A stretch of DNA of 64,000 bases from positions 69,603,676 through 69,667,675 of the forward strand of contig CM051460.1 in the NCBI GenBank assembly GCA_028095005.1, given 5' to 3'. This document shows positions 49,089 through 61,032 of this stretch, piece after piece (position 1 is the first letter of the stretch; every line of letters starts with the position of its first letter). This DNA comes from Rhynchospora pubera. Its lineage: Eukaryota; Streptophyta; Magnoliopsida; Poales; Cyperaceae. The notes under the pieces are model-generated. The model ran no database searches, was not told the DNA's origin, and saw nothing but the letters and a program-made list of their open reading frames with translations. The translations under genes and the position numbers were made by a program.

Positions 49089-49396
49089 GTATTTTCTCAT
49101 TTGGGTCGCTAAGGGAAGGCGTCGCCGTGTCGACAGAGTTGTTTCCAAATAGGGACGCAGTAAGAATCGAATGAGCTGTCAGACGAGGGTATCGGGGTCC
49201 CTATGGTTGACGCAACAGAGATCATAATTAAGGACGCAGTAATCTAATTCGCGTCCATGCGACCCAGATATTGAGTATTTGCGGCTAGAGTATCGGGGTC
49301 CCTATGGTTGCGTCGCTAAGTGGACGCGATGGTCTTGTCGTGTCGGAATAGAGACGCGAATTTGGGTAGCAGATAAGTCTGATTCTAGTAGTGAAA

Positions 49397-52223
49397 GGAC
49401 GGCAAGCGCGTAACAGTTATTAGATTATAAAAATTTTGTATAAAACTAATATTATAAGATAGTAAGATACAATAGTTGCACGAGTTTAAAACTTATCATA
49501 ATTTCTTTTTGGACATTCAAAGAAAATAAATTATCTGAAAATTTCCAACGAATATCTTTTAGCAGCTTTTCTGTTTATGCATGCATGGCACAAAAGATAC
49601 ACTTTTAGCGCTCATTAGTGGTACCAATCAGCACCCAAGTATGGCTAATTAGTGTTCATAAAAGCTTAGTGGTACCGGTTTTGGTATGTGCTATTATTAG
49701 AAGTGCGATGCGCAATTGTTTGTATTGGTCACAAATATATTGGAGTTGCATGTACCACAGTTGGTGCATTATTTGCATGTTGTACAAACACACAATTTTA
49801 ATTGTAGTTTCTTGGTGCCATTATAGAAGCAGATTATTTGTTACTAGTTAATCGTTCAAAGGGAAATATTCATTGGCATATTTCGGATGGATTGATTATT
49901 TTTTGTTGATCACATACAACTTGAGGGGAAAAAAAGAAAAAATGGATACATTTTCTATGAGCTGTGATTACAGCCATCGAACATTTCATTGGAGAAATAT
50001 TATATTTGATTATGAAGTGTACACTGCTTCAATTTGACAGTATCACCCCCTGACTAGAACATATTATATAGTTGCTTATCAGAACACATATAAGCAGTGG
50101 TTTTGCATTTCGCTTTCTAACATAAATTAAAAAATTAACTTATACAAACAAAAAGAACTTGAATTAAGAATTTAGGAATACTAGTTCAAGTAATATGATG
50201 AGGTGCTAATTTGACAGGAATAGAAAATTAATGCATTATAATATATGTTTATCTGGGAAGATGACAAGCGGCAAGCCCAGCATGATTTAATAAAATTTAT
50301 GTCAATTATATTGAGCAATCAAAAAGTGTTGATATTTTTATAAAAGGACAACAAGAAATAAAAAATGGGTTTCACTACTATACGAGGAAGATCATAGGTC
50401 CAACTAGGTCGTCACTAACAAAAGGTATTACCAAAAAAATTATTGAAAAAATCATAAAAATAGATTATTGCAAGAGGGTATAAGTAATTATTTAAGTGCT
50501 TAAGCAGTTCTGCCTGCGTATACAGTATATAATTAAAAAAAAAGATCCAAGTGAGAACAAAGAAGACCGTAGATAGAATATTCTGGTAATTAAAGGATTG
50601 CTTGCTTAAGCTTGCTAAGTATACAATAGAATGCATAAATTGTATGCACGCAAATGGCCAGATAGTTTAATGTCTATGCACAAATGATCAGACAGACTTA
50701 GTTTAGTGGCTAGCACACATATGCAAGTGATTATACATTATGTTCTAGAGAGCTTGTGACACCTTATTTTTCTCTTTTCTTTTGATGGTAGATTTCTATA
50801 ATTAGACCATGTTTCATTGGATTAAAGATTAGACTTGCAAAATTTTGAGTATTATTTTTATGATTACAAAAATATTGTGGTGGTGCAGATATGTCACTAA
50901 TTTTCTTACTCTAATACACCTTGAGTTTGAATTATTCAAGGACTGTATTAGGAGTAGATGAAGAGTACCTTCCCGTATTTTAATACAATAATAATAAAAA
51001 TAATGATACAGTAGGCTAGTATTTATCTGTAGCCGATCAATTTTTTTATGCGTCTAGCTGTATTTTTTGTGTATTAATACAATATAATGGTTGCGTATTT
51101 ACAAGTTATTTATGAGAGAATTATTTCTTTAGTATATATGTCGCTCTAAAAAGTGCACAAAAAGTGCTAAAAAAGTGCACCTGGTATTTGAAATGAATGG
51201 ATCAAAAGATGACAAATCAGTAGATCAAGAATATCTCCCCGTACTTTTAACATAAAAAAATTCTTTTAGCACCTTTTTAGACCAAGACACGTCGTACTGT
51301 GTTTGTATTTAATTTAAAAGCAAAGATTTAACTTTTGCTTTTTTAAAAAAATAAAGTAAATATATTAATCTTTGCTCGTTAAGATAAAGTTATCTCTATT
51401 GATGATTTTTTGAATGATATCCAGTAAAAGGTGCTTACAGTCTAACACAAAAAATTATATCATTTCGTCCCCTCCCTTTTCCACAAATAATGGGGCTTAT
51501 TGCTCACATGCGCATCCAAATATAGGACATTTCTATTTCCCTTGCCAAAACTTAAAAATTGATTTTTCCCCATCAAATTGAAAATATCTTAATTAGTAAT
51601 TAGTTAATTTATCACTAAAATTAATATTTCAAATCTTACTTCTCAAACCCCCCACCCCCCACCCCCAAAAAAAAACCATTATGCTTAAACATGAAGGGTT
51701 TAACCTAATTAAGAAGCTAGTTTGGTTCTACAATGGTTATGATGGATTAAGGAATTACAATCAAGATTAAGTGGTGAGAACGAAACAAATTAAGGAATGT
51801 AACGACGAGATATATGTATGATATCTTCTTATATGTCTCGTAAAGTGATCAAGTCTAAACAGTGATTAGAATTAACTACAAGCACAAGATATGTGAGAGT
51901 TAAGAATTTACTTATCGATTCGTTTGTAAGCAAAATTGCAACCATTTTAAGCATTTTCTTTTTATATACATAATACATTAAAAGAAATTAAAGCGTGGTC
52001 TGTTTATTCAAAGAACTAGTTCTCGATTGTATATTCAAAGAACTAGTTCATTCACCAAAAAGAGAGTATAATTTTGATACCCACAAGAGAGTGTACGGTT
52101 GCATCGCACGCTTACTTTTCAGTCCACGGCAGTTAGGAAAATAATGTTTCCAAATTCCAATAACAATTTTGGGCGAATCAAAGCAATCATTGAAAGTTCA
52201 ATAACAAAAATCAAAAAAGAAAA
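49397..52223. other. Intergenic DNA
   Basis: AT-rich; a C-run at about 51649-51666 and no open frame with coding character. No gene, RNA or element was recognised. Confidence 0.45.
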
Positions 52224-52296
52224 TGGAGATGCGGGGGATCGAACCCCGTGCCTCTCGCATGCAAAGCGAGCGCTCTACCATTTGAGCTACATCCCC
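52224..52296 (-). tRNA. tRNA-Ala (anticodon UGC)
   Basis: Read on the minus strand the sequence begins GGGGATGTAGCTCAAATGG, has the anticodon arm CTCGC-TTTGCAT-GCGAG with anticodon TGC, and a T arm with GGTTCGATCC. The acceptor stem GGGGATG pairs with CATCTCC allowing a G-U-type mismatch, and a discriminator A follows. A and B box promoters (TAGCTCAAATGG and GGTTCGATCCC) are intact. T-runs just downstream on the minus strand (TTTTCTTTTTT) fit a Pol III terminator. It is of nuclear type, without an intron. Confidence 0.96.
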
Positions 52297-52435
52297 TTAT
52301 GTTTGTTTTATCAAACAAAATAATAAACTTGAGTACATGACAATATTTTCGTCGACCTACAGATAGGTTACACCTTTATATGTCATCTATTTCTGAAATT
52401 TCAAAATAAATTAATGAAAAGATGTATTGAAACCA

Positions 52436-52915
52436 CTGCGGTGCCGTTTGGTTTTGAAGCAAGGGATGCGTAACTTCACTGCATCATTTATGCAATTAAA
52501 CAGAAGTTGCATAAGATTACATAAGTTATTATATTTATGGAGATGTATTAAGTTATGCATTGGCTCCAACAGAAAAGATAATATTTTTTTATTGTTATTT
52601 CCAACTATACCCTTCAATTTATTACAATAATGATGCATGAGGACATTTTGGTCTTTTGACATTAATATAGACAAACATTAAGTTATTCTTCCTTATTTAA
52701 TAATAAAATATCCATTACATAACGAGAAATGCTAGTGTCCTATACATAGGAAGAGTGGATCCGTCCAATATGATCGTTTTCATATTTTTTTTTAATTTCA
52801 AATGATCAATTCGAACTATTCAACAATTATTCTTCCTTATTTCTAAGCAATTCAAACGAGCCCACCTTCAATTATGCAACTCCTTACTTCACAACCAAAT
52901 GAGACATATCATATT
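52436..52915. mobile_element. MITE-like sequence with nested half hairpin element
   Basis: GTGCCGTTTGGTTTTGAAGC at the left pairs loosely with the right end TACTTCACAACCAAATGAGAC. Inside, GAGAAATGCTAGTGTCC (52724) begins one arm of the hairpin MULE-MITE family. Boundaries are approximate. Confidence 0.45.
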
Positions 52916-53173
52916 TAATAATAAAATATTAAAATATGCAACTCCTTCCTTATTTAATAATAAAATATCCATTACATAACGAGAAATGCTAGTGTCCTAT
53001 ACATAGGAAGAGTGGATCCGTCCAATATGATCGTTTTCATATTTTTTTTTAATTTCAAATGATCAATTCGAACTATTCAACAATTATTCTTCCTTATTTC
53101 TAAGCAATTCAAACGAGCCCACCTTCAATTATGCAACTCCTTACTTCACAACCAAATGAGACATATCATATTT
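52688..53173. repeat. Tandem duplication, about 229 bp, offset 257 bp
   Basis: Sequence from 52688 to 52916 is repeated almost without change at 52945-53173, including the MITE arm (GAGAAATGCTAG at 52724 and 52981) and GAGACATATCATATTT at the end. Near identity implies a recent event. Confidence 0.92.
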
Positions 53174-53515
53174 TTGGGGATGGATCTAATAAGGAGTATG
53201 CCTGCACATGGGTCCACTCTTTACTTTTTAATTTAAGAAAAAAACGTTGTTTCAATTATTATTATTATTTATTTTATGAACTTACTGCCTTAATATTAAT
53301 TTTGTCTGGCCTTGAATATCTAATGAGAAAATAACATGATTGTCTTTAATTTTGATGTCTGAATTCGACACTACAAACATTAAAATTTGGATAATGTCTT
53401 AACATACCAATTATCGCTTTTCAATGAACCGGTTCATAGAAAAGTAATAATTTTTTAAGCAAAACATCATATTAGCAAAACATTAGTATGGGATGATTAT
53501 CCTTCCAAAGCATAC

Positions 53516-53722
53516 TTATACAAATACAACTTTATTTTTCTTGAATCCCATAATTTTGTCCTCAATGTGGATTTTTGACGTATCATCCTTGAACCAATCG
53601 GGGTAGCCCACTATTTGAAAGCACGTGTCACGCACATGTCCGTTTCTTCCACATTGGGTACACTTTAACTTAGACTTGTCCTGATAATTGGCACTAGAAA
53701 CACCTTTAGGATACATGACCAT
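53516..53722 (-). pseudogene. Copia gag fragment with zinc knuckle
   Basis: A 68-codon piece has the CCHC knuckle C-x2-C-x4-H-x4-C (CTQCGRNGHVRDTC) followed by FQIVGYPDWF, typical of gag in plant Ty1/copia elements. It lies 3' of the LTR and primer site below on the same strand. Protease, integrase and reverse transcriptase are missing, so this is a truncated remnant. Confidence 0.85.
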
Positions 53723-53835
53723 AGAGTTTTGTACTAATTTTGGATCTATTCGGTTTGGTGTTCAGTCGAATGGTAGGCCGAATTGTCTGATTTTGGTTGA
53801 TTTTTTAGTTTAGTTTAGGTTTCTGAATGAACCAC

Positions 53836-54279
53836 GCTCTGATACCATGTAGAAAATAACAAAAAACAATAAAGAGACACAACTTTAACGAGGTTCAGCA
53901 CCAACTTGGTGCCTACGTCCTCACGCACATACGTCTCTCTCTTTTTTATTAATTTTCTGTCAAATTGTTACATGGAGAAGATAATTATTTTTAATAGGAA
54001 AACTATCCTATAAAGACACACATCTCTTTCTAATTATTCCCCATTAATTTTTTACATTTTTGTGCCATCATATAAGGAAACACCAAACCATCCAGGAACG
54101 TGCTGGCAACCTCTTTCCAAGTTTGAGCTGCCTAGAACCTTCGTTGTATTCATCAAACGTGTTCAGATTGGAGCTTGTTTGGCTTGTTATTCGGCTGGAC
54201 CTGGCCGAATGCCTGGGCGAATGAACATGTTCTGACAAGTGTTTGACCGACTGCCTGGCCGAATGCACATGTTCTGACA
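53836..54279 (-). mobile_element. Copia-type 5' LTR and primer binding site
   Basis: On the minus strand a 432-bp LTR (53848-54279) begins TGTCAGAAC and ends TTTCTACA. It is followed at once by TGGTATCAGAGC (53836-53847), complementary to the 3' end of initiator tRNA-Met. The LTR has GGTGCTGAACCTCG and GGCCGAATGCC or similar repeats near its start. The second LTR is not present in the window's adjacent DNA. Confidence 0.85.
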
Positions 54280-54714
54280 TCTTTGATTTTTTTATATTTA
54301 TGTTATTTTAGTTCTGGATTGCAAAACGTTTCTCATGAGAAATGACCATGATTTATTAGATTGTTTTAGAGTTAGAATTACAAATATTTGATTAAAAAAA
54401 AAATTATCAGGCGGCTATGTACTGCTATCATATCAAAACTAAATGGATATATTACTAAATGAAACTTTATTTAATCACACTGATTACTCCTCTCGCCTTT
54501 CTCTCTCTCTGCCATATTTTTCTTTACCACTGAAGCTTTTAGGCCTTTATTTACTTTATATTTATGTTAAATTTCATTAAGTAAAGGACCGTAGTGAAAA
54601 TGCTATATGGTATCATGCAATTAAAATAACGGAGTAGATGCAATTGTCAAGGACCAATTTAATTGACCTATATTTGTTGGCTCGGCAAAAAGTGACTTAA
54701 AAAGTTGCAGCAAT
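54280..54714. other. AT-rich intergenic DNA
   Basis: No feature recognised. Confidence 0.4.
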
Positions 54715-55015
54715 TATTTTGTTTGGATCGGCAAATGGGAGGCCGATCCAAACCAAGAAAAATATATTTGACCAACAAAGTATATTTGACTATAAAAGTA
54801 ATTTTGGTTTGGATTGGCATCTCATTTGCCAACAAAGTATATTTGACTATAAAAGTAATTTTGGTTTGGATTGGCATCTCATTTGCCGATCCAAGCAATT
54901 TGTAGAATCGACAATCTGGATACCAATTTTAAAATATTAGTTTTAAAATTTTAAATTTTTTATGATTATTATCGAAATTTGAATGAACAGTAATGTTAGT
55001 TTTAATTTTTTTCAA
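54715..55015. repeat. Fragment related to the 25383-27014 foldback family
   Basis: The palindrome GGATCGGCAAATGGG with GGCCGATCC, and the end GAATGAACAGTAATGTTAG followed by TTTTAATTTTTTTC, resemble the right arm of the foldback element. A 49-bp phrase with AACAAAGTATATTTGACTAT is duplicated (about 54773 and 54830). Confidence 0.6.
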
Positions 55016-56737
55016 AATTAAATATTGGTTGCAACTTATAAGCCCATTATGTATAATATCCCTCAAAAAAGGCCGAAAAGTTTGGGGTGAGATGAAATTA
55101 ATGAACTAGCTTAGAAGCCCATGAACTTCAAAGGTTTATCCTACCCGACTAAATTTGAGTTTGTGCAAAATTTAAATGGGAACAACTTTCAGTCTTTCAG
55201 CCTTGAATGGAAAAGGTAAAATTCCGATCAAAATTCGAATACATAGGTCACTATTGTGTTGATAGAAGAGGGCATTTTCTTTTTTCCAGAATCAATAGAA
55301 GAGGGTGTTAGACAAATAGATATACCCTATCATCTTGTTATTCATCACTATTGTGCTTATACAAGAATGCTAGAATAAACTCCGTCGACTGACAATGAGC
55401 CCAAGTAATTATCTTGCTATGTTCATTTCTTTCCGAAATCTGAACCGTTGATGTTGTTCAATTTAATGAACTATATTCGCTAAAAGAAAAAAAAAAATAT
55501 ATGGACATGTTAGAATTAATCTATCATACTTAACAAGATTCGTTTATTTTTTAATCTCTTAAACGAGTATTAAATGAACTTCAAATGTTAAAAAAATAAT
55601 ATGAAAACATATCGTTTGTTAATTGAACACGATGAATGGTTCATATTCGAAATTTTGAAAATGCTAATTTGATGAAATAAAAAAAATTGTGGGATTTGTG
55701 GTAAAAAAAAATTATCGTTAGTCTATGTTAATGACTCCTAACCGAGATATTGTGTATTTTTTTTTTAAGTAAACGAAATCAGAAACAGAAAGAAAATAGA
55801 ACTTATCATTTTCTTTTAAACGGACACATTACATTACAGTGAGCGCAGGATACTAGTACAATATTATTTGACCTGTTGATATAATTATCGGAAAATTGCA
55901 TAATGATTTGATGCACACAAAAGTGCCTTGTTTTACATTTCTAAAATGTATATAGCTCCATGTATGTTTATAAGGTGTTAACTCAAATATTTCAATGGCA
56001 TTGTTGTTATTAATTGAGTTCCTAAATCCAATGGCAATGCCAACACAAAATATGTCGCATATCGTTTTTGCAAATTATTTTTCATCCATTCGATGGTTCA
56101 ATTTACAGATAGATTTTGCTATGTCCCAAGTCATTTAGCTACTGCGTTGTCAACGGCTCCACTGGACATTTATCAAGCACCTTAGATGCAGGGATAATAT
56201 GATTGAAACAACAAGACTGAAGACACCATTAAAATTTGCTATTAGTTTGAAATAATTGATTTCCTAGTAATTGAAAACTGTAAGAAGCAGCAGATTTAAT
56301 AAAAGTGAGCAAAACCAAATTGAATTACAAACTTCTTTAGGAAGATTTCTGCACCAATCAGACCATAAACGGCCCCTAGAAGTGTTTTGACATTTAGGCT
56401 CAATCAGATATAACTAAGCTAGGTTGTTGTTTGTTAATTGGGCTTTAGCGGCTTATACGACATCCATTTGGGTGAAAGTGGGATCCAAAATTGGAACATT
56501 CTGAACTATTCAATAGTGAATAGTGCCAGGTAAGATGCTTACTGGTTATTTTTTATCATAAATTTAGGATCTGCCTTATCGTTGCGGGCAAAATTGTTAC
56601 TTCAGTTTTCAGGTTCTTTTTGTTGATGCAAGACTTTTGAAATTCAATTCTTTAGAGCATTTTTTTTTATTAGTCCATATTCAGCCGAAATTGCAAGTAG
56701 AATTGAAAAAAAAATTTATTGATGAACGAACTTATAG
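55016..56737. other. Intergenic DNA
   Basis: AT-rich, no coding or structured feature recognised. Confidence 0.4.
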
Positions 56738-57137
56738 TATATGTCGTTTGGATTGCTTAGGAATAGGAAGAATAGCTTCTTCATAGACATCCAAACAAGT
56801 TAGGAATAAGGAGAAGAATAATTTCTTCCTAGGAATAATATCTTCCAACAATTATATATACATAATTTTAACAAAATTAGCTAAATACTAATAACTAAAT
56901 GAAATTTTATGTATGTGCTCTTTAATTAGTACTTTATTTAATATTAAAAAAATAATTTTTAATAATTTATTTAAATTAATATCAATTTGCTTATTCCTAA
57001 CTCACCATACAAACAATATTTCTTATTCCCGGAATAACATCTTCCCACTCTTACCAAATTAAAGTTACACACTTCTCAATATTTTCTTCCTAAAATCTTT
57101 ATTCCTTCCTTATTCCCATACCATCCAAACGCCCCGA
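56738..57137. mobile_element. MITE with GTTTGGAT termini, about 400 bp
   Basis: CGTTTGGATTGCTTAGGAAT at the left and TTCCCATACCATCCAAACG at the right are inverted ends. The right end matches 1-82 and 38280-38345. No coding capacity. Confidence 0.65.
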
Positions 57138-57765
57138 TTATAGTATATTCAACCTATGAGAATAGAAAGCAGAATACTAACTAAAAATGCCATAATAGTA
57201 TATCTCTTCGATTATAAAAAAAATATAAAATACAAAAAATGTAGCTCGCGTTCATATCTTTCTACAGATCATATCAATGCATACTTAACTTCCTAATCCA
57301 AATATCCAAGACATCTATCTCCGTTATTTCTTCATAGATCTTTTTCCATTTACAATATCTACAACTTTTTTTCTTCTTTTTCTGTTGATATCAATTCATG
57401 TAAACACGTCTCTTCTTTCTTTATTCTTTCTTAAGAATTGGAGCATGTCAGCCATTGTATCATTACCATATAATTAACAAACCAAGAAGCGGTTTGGTTT
57501 TGACCAGTCAGAGATATCGTTTGAGACAAAAGTCACAAAATCCATGCGGTTCCTACCGCAAATTGGCAGTCATAAGGTTAATACCAACTGAAAATAATAT
57601 AGTTTAGTTCAATATACATTTTTTTTGCAATTTTTGTACACCAATCAGCCGTATCTTCTATCAAGCCAGTAGTTTTTCAATCAATAATGTGGAGCAATTA
57701 GGAAGAAGAACAAATTAAGGAGCAGTTGATCTCTTATATCTTTTTTCCTTTTAACTTAAGCTGAA
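57138..57765. other. Intergenic DNA
   Basis: AT-rich, no feature recognised. Confidence 0.4.
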
Positions 57766-58769
57766 AAGGAGTGCTAAAGAAACGGATATCCTATATAGCA
57801 TCCCACCTTTTATGACATCTTACCATCCCAGGAGATCTATGGGCTATGGCCCAATTAAATTAATTATCATAATCACGTGCAGATCACGTGAGAGATGATT
57901 ACGACTTACTGCTACTCAAGTGGGACTTGCGACATTCTAATTTTTCAAATCTGATTTTCGAACTTCCTTCTCTCTGTCGAAGAAATCTCTCTCAAATAAT
58001 AGCTTAATTTGTGTTGGAAAATCATCGTCGATCTCTTCTCTCTTGATCGGAATTGAAAATTTTTAACCCTTTTGTCATGGCCGACTATTCTTTGTGCTCC
58101 GTCTTTATCGGTGTTTTCATTTTCATTTCCATCACTTCTAGATCTGTGTATTGATCATTTGTTCAAGGTATTTGACTCAAACCTAATAATTTTTTTCTTT
58201 TACAGTTAAAATTAGCTATCAATTTTGCTTGGACCATTTAGACAAACGTTTACCTGACTTAAAGATTCAAATTAGGATTTCTATTAGTTTTACCAGATCG
58301 TAATGGTAGATCATAAATTGTTGTAGATTAGCATGCAATTAGATTGTTAGTTAAGCTAATCATAGTCGTATAAGAGAGTATCTAATCATACTTAGTATTA
58401 GATCTCAAATCCAGTAGCTCAATGGTCAATCAGTCTATTTTTTCCTTTTTTATCTTCACTATTTTAGGTAGAAGTACTAATCAGATTCCTCATGTGCATT
58501 TATACGATTTCTGGATTTAGTTGCCGATTTATTCATTGATTGATGGCTTTTAAATCAATAGTATTTCATGGTTAAAGAACCTTTAATCATTCTCAATCTA
58601 CATATTGAGGATGCTCATTTGCAAAATATTTTGTGTAAGGGAGCAAAATATTTGTGTAAAAGAGTATATAATATAGAATAAAAGGTATTAATTATTTTGT
58701 GAAATTTTCTATTGTGTATTAATTTTTGCATCTGTGTAGCTAGTAGTGTAAGTACTTCTTAATAAGGGA

Positions 58770-59460
58770 GTAAATTATATTTTGGAAATGAATATATAAT
58801 ATTGAATAGAGTAAATAATATCTAACAAGGGAATACATATCAAGAACCTGGTAGGTGTATTTGGTATTTTAGCATAATCTTAAAGGAGTACAAAATATAG
58901 CATAAGAGAGTGAATAATATATAACAAGGGAGTACATACTAAGAACCTGACAGATGTGTTTGGTATTTTAGCATAATCTTAAAGGAGTACAAAACATATG
59001 ATAACGGAGTAAATAATATCTAACAAGGGAGTATATATCAAGAACCTGACATGAGTGTTTAGTATTTTAGCATAATCTTAAAGGAGTACAAAATATAGCA
59101 TAAGTGAGTAAATAATATCTAACAAGAGAGTACATATCAAGAACCTGGCATGCGTGTTTGGTATTTTAGCATAATCTTAAAAGAGTACAAAATATAGGAT
59201 AAGGGAGTAAATAATATCTAACAAGGGAGTACATATCAACAACCTGGTAGGTGTGTTTGTTATTTTAGCATAATCTTAAAGGAGTAGAAAATATAGCATA
59301 AGAGAGTAAATAATTTTTAACAAGGGAGTACATATCAAGAACCTAGCAGGTGTGTTTGGTATTTTAGCATAGGCTTAAAGGAGTACAAAACATATGATAA
59401 AGGAGTAAATAATATCTAACAACGGAGTACATATCAAGAACTTGGCAGTTGTGTTTGTTC
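58770..59460. repeat. 99-bp tandem repeat, about 6.5 units
   Basis: TTGGTATTTTAGCATAATCT and its variants start at 58861, 58960, 59059, 59158, 59257 and 59356, exactly 99 bp apart. Units contain AAGGAGTAC, AACAAGGGAGTACATA and TCAAGAACCTGGCA. Confidence 0.95.
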
Positions 59461-59719
59461 TAACATTGGACAATTCTATGTTTTGTAGATTAATGTCTTG
59501 ATGATAAACATGTTGTTGCTTACCAGCTACTACTAGATCCTATCAATGAGGTGAAGCCAAAATTTAGATCTGCAAGTGAGTGTGTTCTCTTTGATCTTGA
59601 GGAAGAAAGCTGAACATGGTGGTTGACTGAGAAGATTACAAAACTTGATCGTTGAGTATAACTTAGTTGGTGTTGTTTATTTTTTGTTGAGTGAATTTCA
59701 TTTGGGGAATAACTCTTAT

Positions 59720-60520
59720 TTGAACATGGTTGGATGAAAAATTTATACTCCCTTTTTAAGAATTATATACTCTGTTACTGTATTGAATTCTTATTCTTAT
59801 TTGCACAATTTGTCTGCTTATTAAATGCTAATTTGGTATTCAATATGTAGAAGTATATACTCCCTTATGGAGAAGTATTTACTTCCTTAATATTTCAATT
59901 TTTATTTGATTATTCTTATTTTCAAATTGAAATATTGAATACTTATTTGAACATTTTGACCAAAAATTATATAATCCCGTTTGGAAAAATATGTAATCCT
60001 CTCAGAAGAAATATATACTTAATATTTTCAATTCTTATTTGCACATTTTTGTCTGTTTTTAAATGCTAATTCTGTATTCCATACGTAGATGTATATACTC
60101 CCATACGTAGAATTATTTAGTCTCTTAATATTTCAATATTTATAGGATTATTCTTATTTTGAAATTCAAATTTGGTTTTACACATTTTTTATCTGCTTTT
60201 TAAATGTTAATTTTGTATTCCATATGTAGATGTATATACTCCCTTACGGAAAATTATTTACTCCCTTAATAGTTCAATTTTTATATGATTATTCTTATTT
60301 TCAAATTCATATATTGATTGTTTATTTGAACGTTTTTACCAAACATTATATACTCCCCTATGGAAAAGTATGTACTCCTTTCAAAAGAAGTATATACTTC
60401 CTTAATATTTTCAAATTTGGTTTTGCACTTTTTTGTCTGCTTTTCAAATGCTAATTTTACATTCTATATGTAGAAGTATATACTCCCTTATGAAAAATTA
60501 TTTACTTCCTTCTATTTTCA
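59720..60520. repeat. Imperfect repeats of TATATACTCCCTTA type
   Basis: Four related blocks start near 59852, 60092, 60232 and 60477 with TATATACTCCCTTA or a variant, then TTATTTACTTCCTTAAT and GATTATTCTTATTTT. Spacing varies from 140 to 245 bp. Confidence 0.75.
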
Positions 60521-60905
60521 ACTGTTAGCTCCAGATGGCAGAATTTGATATATTAATAATATATTAAAATTTTTTATTTTATTAGAAAACATATTTATAT
60601 ACTCCTTTACACTAATTTAAGTACTCCCATTTTTTGAGCGACGTCAGCGTCGCTGAATCGCTCCTCTATTTTGGACCAGCATACCTTTATTTGGACCAGG
60701 TTGGTGTGGGATGTCCTGGGATGTCATTTTTCTGGGATGTCCCATATCAGCTCCGCTAAAGAAATACTCTTAATTTTTCAGATCCATAAAAAAACAAAAT
60801 GAAATAGAACTCACCAACCCTCTACGGGCCGAAATTTTAAAAAATAATATTAAAATAATATAATCCAATAAAATTAATATCAATTTAATCAGTTTAATAT
60901 AAATA

Positions 60906-61032
60906 GTATCGTAAGATCGGAATCCTGGATTCCGAACGTTAGATCGGATTCCTGGATTCCGATCTAACGTTAGATCGGATTCTCGGATTCCGATCTAAAG
61001 TTAGATCGGAATCTGGGATTCCGATCTAACCT
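60906..61032. repeat. Palindrome array in the left TIR of PMD-MULE copy 2
   Basis: About four units combining AGATCGGAATCC or AGATCGGATTCC with GGATTCCGATCT, linked by AACGTT or AAAGTT. This matches the inner part of the right TIR of copy 1 and exceeds the single unit at its left end. Confidence 0.9.

Larger units (their letters stand above)
39153..49393. mobile_element. CACTA transposon 2, 10.24 kb, no transposase recognised
   Basis: The ends are CACTACCAGAAT and ATTCTAGTAGTG, with 3-bp duplications AAA (39150-39152 and 49394-49396). Subterminal regions (39160-39480 and about 48650-49385) are rich in GACGC, GGGACGCAG and TACCGACGC motifs in both orientations, unlike CACTA-1, so it belongs to a different family. 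No Transposase_21, DUF4218, DUF4216 or Transposase_24 sequence is seen. The interior holds a hairpin MITE, minisatellites and a gene-like block with GC-rich leader, which may be captured host sequence. Confidence 0.92.
57766..60780. mobile_element. Putative TIR element with internal tandem repeats, about 3 kb
   Basis: The left end (CTAAAGAAACGGATATCC, then TAGCATCCCACC and CATCCCAGG) is imperfectly inverted at the right end (CCTGGGATGTCA, GGGATGTCCCATATC, CTAAAGAAATACTC) over about 60 bp. After the left end comes a gene-like leader and an ATG at 58078 starting a 25-codon hydrophobic frame (MADYSLCSVFIGVFIFISIT). The remainder is tandem repeats. No clear target duplication was found, so element status and class are tentative. 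Confidence 0.5.

Noticed and set aside
48653..49148. Minus-strand open frames with repeated VVRTW and CQNTGPTLSE-like peptides
   Set aside because: They are a by-product of the 47-bp minisatellite in the CACTA-2 subterminal region; three frames stay open together.
52099..52323. Open frame with peptide GDRTPCLSHAKR
   Set aside because: It is the antisense of the tRNA-Ala gene.
58770..59460. Regular direct repeats considered as a CRISPR-like array
   Set aside because: The whole 99-bp unit is repeated with no unique spacers, and the genome is a plant nuclear one.
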